From NCBI GenBank assembly GCA_910577655.1, contig CAJTOW010000195.1, positions 1-5,064 on the forward strand: 5,064 bases of DNA, given 5' to 3'. Position 1 is the first letter of the stretch; each line of letters starts with the position of its first letter. Shown here in pieces: positions 1 to 4,993 of this stretch. Made by a program: the position numbers and the translations under genes. The notes below the pieces were generated by a model, which saw only the letters and a list, made by a program, of their open reading frames with translations, ran no database searches and had not been told where the DNA came from. The stretch is from an uncultured Lachnospiraceae bacterium (GTDB taxonomy: Bacteria > Bacillota > Clostridia > Lachnospirales > Lachnospiraceae).

Positions 1-830
1 GTATTCCTGGAAATATAGGAGACAAATCCGTAATCTATTGAGTAAACCATCCCCGACGGTCCCCCAACGGCTATGACCAGATCCCCCTCCCGGACCTTGT
101 AGGAGTTGCCAAGAACCAGCTCCTTCACACTGCTGCTGGTGCCCTCCTCCAGATCCGCCAGATTCACACTGACAATGGCCATGCCGGAGGTGCTGTCCTT
201 CTGCTTCATCCGGCCGTCCACCTCCTGGCCGTCGCCGAAGGTTACCTTGATGGAATCCGCCCGCTCCACCGCGTCCTCCGGCGTCATGATCACCAGCTCC
301 TGGGCCGTACGGGCAATCACGGCTCCCGCATACTGGCCGCTGGTCTCCACCGGATTGTCAAACCAGTCGGTTCCCTGCTGTACGGAATGGACCACCACGA
401 TTCCCTTGTTGACGCTCTGCACCTGGGAGCGGAGACTGCTGAACATCTTGTTCAGGTCATCCACTGTAAAATGGTACCGTTCCATGGCATCCTGCACCAG
501 CTCCTCCACCGGCTCGCTCTCACTCTCCGGCTCCGTCTCAGAGACTGTCTCTGTCTCCGGTTCCGTCGCCTCGGTCATCTCAGTCGGCTCGTCCTTGGGG
601 AATGAAATCGTAGATTCCTCTGTCTCCTCCGTCCCCAGCATCCGTACCGCCAGCGGCTGCGTAAACACGAAACTGACCGCCGCGATCACCCCGAAAACCG
701 CCGCACAAAAACACAATGCCAGGAAACGTTTGATGATCTGTCTCCTGGTCAACGGCTGCCTCACGATCTTCTCCGTGATAAAATGCCGCTTTCTTCCCAA
801 ATCATTCTTTGGCTCATGTACTCCAGGCAT
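1..830 (-). CDS. Membrane-anchored HtrA/trypsin-fold protein, probable pseudoprotease (partial, C-terminus off the left edge)
   Basis: The first 276 codons are visible, starting at ATG 830-828 behind an AGGAGG site. The order is: a basic cytoplasmic N-terminus (residues 1-35); one hydrophobic segment (about 36-56) expected to be a signal anchor; an acidic Glu/Thr/Ser/Pro-rich stalk (about 67-110); then a trypsin-like domain from about 137. The domain follows the HtrA (DegP/S1C) pattern: VIARTAQELVIMTPEDAV resembles the strand-loop around the catalytic His, IKVTFGDG the next strand, KDSTSGMAIVSV the catalytic-Asp region, and GDLVIAVGGPSGM the GD.V.AIGNP segment. In this alignment the His position is Asp186 and the Asp position is Gly216. 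The Ser motif and any PDZ domain lie beyond the window. HtrA proteins normally act outside the membrane in protein quality control; here I infer a non-catalytic binding or sensing role. The family assignment is fairly sure, the loss of catalysis likely. It is divergent from mutS2. Confidence 0.8.
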   Translation of the reverse strand, partial: MPGVHEPKNDLGRKRHFITEKIVRQPLTRRQIIKRFLALCFCAAVFGVIAAVSFVFTQPLAVRMLGTEETEESTISFPKDEPTEMTEATEPETETVSETEPESESEPVEELVQDAMERYHFTVDDLNKMFSSLRSQVQSVNKGIVVVHSVQQGTDWFDNPVETSGQYAGAVIARTAQELVIMTPEDAVERADSIKVTFGDGQEVDGRMKQKDSTSGMAIVSVNLADLEEGTSSSVKELVLGNSYKVREGDLVIAVGGPSGMVYSIDYGFVSYISRN

Positions 831-836
831 GCTGCG

Positions 837-842
837 CCTCCT
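837..842 (-). promoter_or_regulatory. Ribosome-binding site of the HtrA-like gene
   Basis: AGGAGG on the minus strand, 6 nt before ATG 830-828. It fixes this start and argues against a longer N-terminus. Confidence 0.85.
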
Positions 843-962
843 AAACTTATCTCATGCACTCCCGGAAACTCCGGACGCACATTCCCATGCACACCTGCCT
901 TCTTTTTGCAGAACAGACACAAGAAAAACCGCCGGTATGCATATTCCCTCCAAAAAAGACTT

Positions 963-979
963 AACCTTATTATAAGGTT
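963..979. repeat. Palindrome covering the -10 of the HtrA-like promoter (possible operator)
   Basis: AACCTTA (963-969) and TAAGGTT (973-979) form a perfect 7-bp dyad with 3 nt between the arms, centred on the minus-strand TATAAT. A regulator bound here would block the promoter. No T-run consistent with a terminator follows on either strand. No specific regulator is implied by the sequence. Confidence 0.5.
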
Positions 980-997
980 GTTAAGGAAAATGTGCAA
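969..997 (-). promoter_or_regulatory. Sigma-A type promoter for the HtrA-like gene
   Basis: Read on the minus strand, a perfect TATAAT -10 (974-969) lies 17 nt after a weak TTGCAC -35 (997-992). The expected start near 962 gives a leader of about 130 nt to the ATG at 830. The perfect -10 and optimal spacing support the call; the -35 matches consensus at only three of six positions. Confidence 0.6.
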
Positions 998-1034
998 CAA
1001 AAAACTGCTTTTAAACCCCTTACCATCCACAAAA

Positions 1035-1138
1035 CGTGTTACAGTTCACGGGGATGATGCTCCGGGAGATACACTCGGAAAACTTTTTCCAGAGCTGGTA
1101 TCTGCCAGCCCCAAAAACAACCTGGTCATAAATAGTTA
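1035..1138 (-). repeat. Dispersed ~100-nt intergenic repeat, copy B
   Basis: Reverse-complemented, this stretch is collinear with 4795-4895. The core at 1082-1106 matches 4829-4853 at 24 of 25 bases (shared GGCAGATACCAGCT, then TGGAAAAAGT). The left flanks share GTA-CT.TT.ATG.CCAG..TGTT and the right end shares GAACTGT followed by AAC or TAC. Spacing from core to each end differs by only 2-3 nt between copies. It lies between the two divergent promoters. Its origin is unknown: a small non-autonomous mobile element, an intergenic RNA-coding repeat, or debris of an older duplication are all possible. Confidence 0.7.
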
Positions 1139-1167
1139 CTCCAGAAAAACTTTCTCCCCTGCCACCT

Positions 1168-1204
1168 GTTATGCTTTTCATAACCCCCGCAAGTATGATA
1201 TACT
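1168..1204 (+). promoter_or_regulatory. Extended -10 promoter for mutS2, with a dyad over the -35
   Basis: TATACT (1199-1204) is preceded by TG at 1196-1197 with one base between, an extended -10. A TTTTCA -35 (1175-1180) lies 18 nt upstream. The expected start near 1211 leaves a leader of about 125 nt. A perfect dyad, GTTATG-CTTTT-CATAAC (1168-1184), covers the -35 and looks like a repressor or activator site. The promoter call rests on motif match only. Confidence 0.5.
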
Positions 1205-1324
1205 ATCCACGAAAACAGATATCACTGCGGACTCACCAATCACTATCCGCTGCACCCTTTCCGGATCCCACCCGCCCGGTCACCCCAGGCATCCCACTTG
1301 ATCCCAGGGGTACACCGGATACCT

Positions 1325-1330
1325 GGAGGA
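1325..1330 (+). promoter_or_regulatory. Ribosome-binding site of mutS2
   Basis: GGAGGA lies 6 nt before ATG 1337. The in-frame ATG at 1298 has no comparable site and would add 13 residues not typical of MutS2, so 1337 is preferred. Confidence 0.85.
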
Positions 1331-1336
1331 TTTTTC

Positions 1337-3727
1337 ATGAACCAAAAAGCATTAAAAACTCTGGAATACGAGAAGATCATAAATAAACTGACAGAATACG
1401 CCGCCTCTGCCCCTGGCAGACAGCTGTGCCGGGAGCTGCTTCCGTCCTCAGACTACCAGGAGATTCTGCTGATGCAGACTCAGACCAGCGATGCGGTGAA
1501 CCGGGTTCGTTTAAAAGGCAGTCTGTCCTTAAGCGGTGTCCACAATGTGCAGGATTCCTTAAAACGCCTGGAGATTGGCAGCTCCCTCACCATCCCGGAG
1601 CTTCTCGCTGTCAGCTCCCTGCTGACTGCGGCCGCCAGGGCCAAATCCTATGGGCGCCACGAGGAATCCGAGGAGACTCCTGACGATTCCCTGGACGAGA
1701 TGTTCCGGGGCTTAGAGCCCCTGACCCCGGTGAACAATGAAATTAAACGCTGCATCATTTCCGAGGAGGAGGTCAGCGATGATGCCAGTCCCGGACTGCG
1801 CCGGGTGCGGCGTTCCATGCAGACCATTAACGGACGGATCCATTCCCAGCTTGGCAGCATTCTCAACTCTAACCGGAGCTATCTGCAGGATGCGGTCATC
1901 ACCATGCGGGACGGGCGTTACTGCCTGCCGGTGAAGGCGGAGTACAAGAACCAGGTCTCCGGCATGGTTCACGACCAGTCGTCCACCGGCTCCACCCTGT
2001 TTATCGAGCCTATGGCTATCATTCAGATGAACAATGAGCTGCGGACTCTGGAGCTGCAGGAGCAGAAGGAGATTGAAGCCGTGCTGGCGGACTTGAGCAA
2101 CCAGCTTATCTCTTATATAGAAGAAATCCGGACCAATCAGATGCTGCTGACCCAGCTGGACTTTATTTTCGCCCGCGGCGCCCTATCCCGCCATTACAAT
2201 GGCACAGAGCCCAGGTTCAACCAGAACGGGCGCATTTCCATCAAGGACGGACGCCATCCGCTGCTGGATCCAAAAAGCTGCGTGCCCATCACCTTGTGGC
2301 TGGGGGACGGCTTTGACCAGCTGATCGTCACTGGGCCAAATACAGGAGGCAAGACGGTGTCCTTAAAAACCGTGGGCCTTTTCACTCTTATGGGGCAGGC
2401 CGGACTGCATATTCCGGCCTTTGACGACTCGGAGCTGGCGGTCTTTGACCAGGTGTTTGCGGATATCGGCGATGAACAGAGCATTGAGCAGAGCCTCAGC
2501 ACCTTTTCCGCCCATATGACCAATATCGTCAGTATCCTGGGGCAGGCGGACAGCCGCTCTTTATGCCTTTTTGACGAGCTGTGCTCCGGCACGGATCCTA
2601 CCGAGGGCGCGTCCCTGGCCATGGCGATCCTGAATTTTCTCCACAATATGCAGTGCCGGGTCATGGCTACTACCCATTACAGCGAGCTGAAGATCTACGC
2701 CCTGGGCACGGAAGGGGTGGAAAATGCCTGCTGCGAATTTGATGTTGCTACCCTGCGCCCCACCTACCGGCTGCTGATCGGCATCCCCGGCAAGAGCAAT
2801 GCCTTTGCTATTTCCCGGAAGCTGGGACTGCCGGACTATATCATCGAGGACGCCAGGGGACGGCTGGAGTCAGAGGATGAGACATTTGAAGATGTCATCA
2901 GCCATCTGGAGGAGAGCAGACTGACCATCGAGAAAGAACAGGCCCAGATCCAGGCTTACAAGTCGGAGATCTCCCGGCTGAAGGCACGGCTGGAGCTGAA
3001 GGAGGAGCGTTTCGACGAGCGCAGGGACAAACTGATCCGCTCTGCCAATGAAGAGGCCCAGCGGATCCTGCGTCAGGCCAAAGAGACGGCGGACCAGACC
3101 ATCAAGAATATCAATAAGCTGGCCTCCCAGTCCGGTGTGGACACCAGAGCCCTGGAAGCGGAGCGGACCAGACTGCGGGACAGCTTAAAGAAGGTGGAAA
3201 GCGGCCTTTCCTTAAAGCAGGAGGCCAGACCACGCAAGGCCGTTAATCCCAAAACCCTGAAAATCGGCGACGGAGTCCGGGTTCTTTCCATGAATCTCAA
3301 AGGGACGGTCAGCACCCTGCCGGATGCCAGAGGCAATCTTTTTGTCCAGATGGGCATTCTCCGTTCCCAGGTAAATGTCTCCGATCTGGAGCTTATCCAG
3401 GAGAACTCCGTCAGTGGCCCCGGCCTGGACGGAAAACGCAAGGGTTCGGGAAGCAGCGGCATCAAGGTCTCCAAATCCGCGTCTGTTTCCACGGAGATCA
3501 ATCTGCTGGGCATGACCGTGGATGAGGCGATCCCGTGTCTGGATAAGTATCTGGATGACGCTTACATCGCCCATCTTCCCCAGGTGCGGGTGGTTCACGG
3601 CAAGGGAACCGGAGCTTTGCGGGCCGGGATCCATAAACATCTGAAAAAGCTGAAGAATGTAAAGGAATTCCACCTGGGCGAGTTTGGGGAAGGGGACGCC
3701 GGGGTGACAATTGTTGTATTTAAATAA
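1337..3727 (+). CDS. mutS2: MutS2 family ATPase (RqcU-type) with C-terminal Smr domain
   Basis: A complete 796-residue protein, close to the usual length of about 785. An N-terminal helical core and lever region (about 1-300) leads into a MutS-type ABC ATPase: Walker A GPNTGGKT (333-340), the DIGDEQSIEQSLSTFSAHM segment (376-394), Walker B LCLFDE with Asp413 and Glu414, then GTDP and TTHYSELK (445-452). A charged coiled coil (about 519-595), a KOW-like domain (639-687), a Gly/Ser-rich basic linker and an Smr domain (about 719-796) follow. MutS2 proteins dimerise and, in Bacillus subtilis, split collided ribosomes for quality control; in other bacteria they limit recombination. It lacks the mismatch-recognition domain of MutS1. 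The Smr HGKGTG motif (754-759) is intact, but the upstream LDLRG motif reads INLLG (721-725), so nuclease activity is uncertain. A response regulator follows 101 nt downstream on the same strand. Confidence 0.97.
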   Translation: MNQKALKTLEYEKIINKLTEYAASAPGRQLCRELLPSSDYQEILLMQTQTSDAVNRVRLKGSLSLSGVHNVQDSLKRLEIGSSLTIPELLAVSSLLTAAARAKSYGRHEESEETPDDSLDEMFRGLEPLTPVNNEIKRCIISEEEVSDDASPGLRRVRRSMQTINGRIHSQLGSILNSNRSYLQDAVITMRDGRYCLPVKAEYKNQVSGMVHDQSSTGSTLFIEPMAIIQMNNELRTLELQEQKEIEAVLADLSNQLISYIEEIRTNQMLLTQLDFIFARGALSRHYNGTEPRFNQNGRISIKDGRHPLLDPKSCVPITLWLGDGFDQLIVTGPNTGGKTVSLKTVGLFTLMGQAGLHIPAFDDSELAVFDQVFADIGDEQSIEQSLSTFSAHMTNIVSILGQADSRSLCLFDELCSGTDPTEGASLAMAILNFLHNMQCRVMATTHYSELKIYALGTEGVENACCEFDVATLRPTYRLLIGIPGKSNAFAISRKLGLPDYIIEDARGRLESEDETFEDVISHLEESRLTIEKEQAQIQAYKSEISRLKARLELKEERFDERRDKLIRSANEEAQRILRQAKETADQTIKNINKLASQSGVDTRALEAERTRLRDSLKKVESGLSLKQEARPRKAVNPKTLKIGDGVRVLSMNLKGTVSTLPDARGNLFVQMGILRSQVNVSDLELIQENSVSGPGLDGKRKGSGSSGIKVSKSASVSTEINLLGMTVDEAIPCLDKYLDDAYIAHLPQVRVVHGKGTGALRAGIHKHLKKLKNVKEFHLGEFGEGDAGVTIVVFK

Positions 3728-3733
3728 TATAAT
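3704..3733 (+). promoter_or_regulatory. Promoter for the response regulator, inside the 3' end of mutS2
   Basis: GTGACA (3704-3709, five of six consensus bases) and a perfect TATAAT (3728-3733) are separated by 18 nt. The -35 lies in the last codons of mutS2. The predicted start near 3740 leaves a leader of about 90 nt. With no terminator after mutS2, read-through from mutS2 is also possible. Confidence 0.6.
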
Positions 3734-3763
3734 GATGTAAGAGTCCCGGGACTGTTACATCGT
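3732..3763. repeat. Strong dyad at the expected transcription start of the response regulator
   Basis: GATGTAA (3734-3740) pairs with TTACATC (3755-3761), extended outward by a T-G wobble and an A-T pair. Between the arms sits the 10-base palindrome GTCCCGGGAC (3743-3752), giving two nested symmetric units separated by short mismatches. No T-run follows, so it is not a standard terminator of mutS2. It could be an operator overlapping the -10/+1 region, or a stable hairpin at the 5' end of the regulator mRNA. Confidence 0.6.
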
Positions 3764-3816
3764 AAACAGAAACGCATACAACTCTGGAAGTGCGCTATTT
3801 GTGTACTTCTCTTATC

Positions 3817-3822
3817 AGGAGG
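3817..3822 (+). promoter_or_regulatory. Ribosome-binding site of the response regulator
   Basis: AGGAGG with 6 nt before ATG 3829. It selects this start over the in-frame ATG at 3790, which has no such site and would precede the usual receiver-domain beginning. Confidence 0.88.
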
Positions 3823-3828
3823 ATAAAC

Positions 3829-4539
3829 ATGGCTGAAAAGCAGCGGATTTTGATTGTTGATGATGATGAGAATATTGCTGAGCTGATTTCTCTCTATCTG
3901 ACCAAGGAATGTTATGAAACAAAGATTGTTTATGATGGGGAAGAGGCGCTGAAGGTGTTCCCGTCCTTTAAGCCGAATCTGATCCTGCTGGATTTGATGC
4001 TGCCGGGTATCGACGGTTACCAGGTGTGCCGTGAGCTGCGGGCTTCTTCCCAGGTGCCTATCATCATGCTGTCTGCCAAGGGCGAGATCTTCGACAAGGT
4101 ACTGGGGCTGGAGCTGGGGGCGGATGATTACATGATCAAGCCCTTTGATTCCAAGGAGCTGGTGGCACGGGTCAAGGCGGTGCTGCGCCGCTACCAGGCC
4201 GCCCCGCCGCCTGCTGCCCCGGCTGTGACCCAGCAGGGGGATTACGTGGAATACCCGGACCTGATCGTCAATCTGACCAACTACGCAGTCACCTACAAGG
4301 GCCATTCCATCGAGATGCCGCCCAAGGAGCTGGAGCTTTTATATTTCCTGGCCTCTTCTCCCAACCAGGTGTTTACCAGGGAGCAGCTTCTGGATCATAT
4401 CTGGGGCTACGAATATATCGGCGACACCCGCACCGTGGACGTGCATATCAAACGGCTGCGTGAGAAGATCAGGGACAGCGACAGCTGGGCGCTGTCTACG
4501 GTGTGGGGAATAGGGTATAAGTTTGAAGTGAAAAAGTAA
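3829..4539 (+). CDS. OmpR/PhoB-family response regulator transcription factor
   Basis: A complete 236-residue two-component regulator. The receiver domain (about 5-121) has the acidic pocket Asp11-Asp13, the phospho-accepting Asp55 in LLDLMLPG, the switch Ser82 in IIMLSAK, Tyr101 and the conserved Lys104 in KPF. A flexible Ala/Pro-rich linker (about 123-137) joins it to a winged-helix DNA-binding domain (about 138-236) with PPKELELLYFLASSPNQVFTR, TVDVHIKRLREKI and a terminal WGIGYKFE wing. All residues needed for phosphorylation are present, so it should be activated by a histidine kinase and bind DNA as a dimer. No kinase gene follows: the coding region ends at a terminator and a tRNA comes next, so the partner is elsewhere or is shared. 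Target genes cannot be told from the sequence. The first 36 or so codons favour T-ending forms (GAT, ATT, GTT), unlike the GC-ending bulk. Confidence 0.95.
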   Translation: MAEKQRILIVDDDENIAELISLYLTKECYETKIVYDGEEALKVFPSFKPNLILLDLMLPGIDGYQVCRELRASSQVPIIMLSAKGEIFDKVLGLELGADDYMIKPFDSKELVARVKAVLRRYQAAPPPAAPAVTQQGDYVEYPDLIVNLTNYAVTYKGHSIEMPPKELELLYFLASSPNQVFTREQLLDHIWGYEYIGDTRTVDVHIKRLREKIRDSDSWALSTVWGIGYKFEVKK

Positions 4540-4574
4540 GGGTGGCTCCTCCATGATAATGAGGAAATGAGATT

Positions 4575-4621
4575 AAGGCTGACAGTCTACTATTATCCGG
4601 GTAATGACGGTCAGCCTTTTT
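4575..4621 (+). terminator. Rho-independent terminator of the response regulator
   Basis: AAGGCTGAC (4575-4583) pairs perfectly with GTCAGCCTT (4610-4618), running into a run of five T (4617-4621). The intervening bases can extend the stem (GTC 4585-4587 with GAC 4606-4608, and ATTAT with GTAAT around a CCGG loop). It begins 36 nt after the stop codon and closes the transcription unit, showing no kinase is co-transcribed downstream. Confidence 0.88.
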
Positions 4622-4738
4622 GATTTCAGGAAAAAGTACTATATACCAGACAGCCTAATTGGGGCCGTAATGTGGAGGAATCCGGTTCTGCCATGGGACA
4701 GTCTGGTTGTGGCAAAACTATACTGCTCTAATTTAATA

Positions 4739-4754
4739 TCGGGCTGACGCCCGA
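4739..4754. repeat. Short perfect hairpin TCGGGC-TGAC-GCCCGA
   Basis: A 6-bp GC-rich dyad with a 4-nt loop, followed a few bases later by GGCTTTTCGGGG. The T-run is too short for a confident terminator. It lies in the non-coding stretch between the regulator and the tRNA promoter. Confidence 0.45.
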
Positions 4755-4794
4755 GGCTTTTCGGGGACAAGAACATGGTCCGTCTGAACTGTTG

Positions 4795-4895
4795 GTACTG
4801 TTCATGGCCAGACTGTTCCTTCCTGACCGGCAGATACCAGCTTTGGAAAAAGTGTCCCATTCGGAACAACCATCCTATGGATACGAACTGTTACC
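4795..4895 (+). repeat. Dispersed ~100-nt intergenic repeat, copy A
   Basis: Collinear with the reverse complement of 1035-1138, including 24 of 25 identical bases in the core (4829-4853). It ends in GAACTGTTACC directly before the A/T-tract of the tRNA promoter. Three CTGTT units occur at 4789, 4798 and 4813, spaced 9 and 15 nt apart. Both copies sit in intergenic DNA close to promoters and in opposite orientations. Confidence 0.7.
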
Positions 4896-4951
4896 TTTTT
4901 TAAATTTTTTTGTAAAAAAGTGTTGACATTTTTTATCATATTCGCTATAAT
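4896..4951 (+). promoter_or_regulatory. Strong tRNA promoter with an A/T-tract upstream element
   Basis: TTGACA (4923-4928) and TATAAT (4946-4951) are both perfect matches with the optimal 17-nt spacing. Phased T and A runs at 4896-4919 directly upstream resemble an UP element that binds the RNA polymerase alpha subunit. Stable-RNA genes typically have such promoters. The expected start is near 4958. Confidence 0.92.
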
Positions 4952-4953
4952 GA

Positions 4954-4981
4954 CTTTTGTGTTCAGGAGAACACAGAAAAG
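4954..4981 (+). other. Hairpin in the 5' leader of the tRNA-Lys transcript
   Basis: GTGTTC-AGGA-GAACAC (4959-4974) is a perfect 6-bp stem with a 4-nt loop. Flanking CTTTT and AAAAG can lengthen it with a 2-nt bulge. It lies at the predicted transcript start, 12-19 nt before the mature tRNA, so it could cap the precursor or influence 5' processing. As DNA it could also be a start-site operator. Confidence 0.55.
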
Positions 4982-4993
4982 TATATAGCGTGA

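Larger units (their letters stand above)
831..1336. other. Divergent intergenic region between the HtrA-like gene and mutS2
   Basis: About 500 nt without a convincing gene. It contains, from left to right, the HtrA-like ribosome-binding site and a leader of roughly 130 nt with a small CCGGA-AAC-TCCGG dyad (862-874), the minus-strand promoter with its palindrome, one copy of the dispersed repeat, the plus-strand promoter with a dyad over its -35, and a mutS2 leader of about 125 nt. Short open frames crossing this gap have no ribosome-binding site and no recognisable protein motif. Confidence 0.75.
4624..4926 (+). pseudogene. Degenerate reading frame with an ABC-ATPase Walker A motif
   Basis: One frame is open for 35 codons, then a TAA (4729-4731), then 64 more codons to a TGA (4924-4926). 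Just before the internal stop it reads MGQSGCGKTILL (4693-4728), which matches the ABC-transporter Walker A consensus G.SGCGKTTLL at almost every position. After the stop, FNIGLTPE resembles the I.GL..P segment that follows Walker A, and ARLFLPDRQIPALEKVS loosely resembles the Q-loop region (RL.PW.T.LENV) of nitrate/sulfonate-type ATPases. No ribosome-binding site, signature motif or Walker B is present. I read it as the decayed remnant of an ATPase gene. The second half coincides with the dispersed repeat, so its protein-like similarity may be chance; the P-loop part lies outside the repeat. Confidence 0.4.

Noticed and set aside
106..975. A 289-codon open frame on the plus strand opposite the HtrA-like gene
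   Set aside because: Its product is a Ser/Thr/Leu-rich low-complexity translation with no motif, and the minus strand carries a clear HtrA-fold protein with a good ribosome-binding site. It is an antisense shadow.
761..1030. An 89-codon minus-strand frame overlapping the HtrA-like start
   Set aside because: It has no ribosome-binding site, starts upstream of the promoter's expected transcript start, and overlaps the better-supported gene in another frame.
1035..1138. The repeat as a CRISPR array or riboswitch
   Set aside because: There is only one copy per site and no regularly spaced direct repeats. No known riboswitch core or T-box motif was recognisable, and the copies lie in different contexts.
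783..1301. A 172-codon plus-strand frame across the divergent intergenic region
   Set aside because: No ribosome-binding site or recognisable domain; it runs through two promoters and a repeat, and its composition looks like translated non-coding DNA.
3732..3763. The dyad after mutS2 as a Rho-independent terminator
   Set aside because: No T-run follows the right arm, and the hairpin overlaps the expected start of the regulator transcript.
3595..4305. A 236-codon minus-strand frame across the mutS2-regulator junction
   Set aside because: It is antisense to two well-identified genes and to their junction, with no matching motif.
4639..4869. A 76-codon minus-strand frame in the gap before the tRNA
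   Set aside because: No ribosome-binding site or motif; it is opposite the P-loop remnant and the dispersed repeat, which explain the sequence better.
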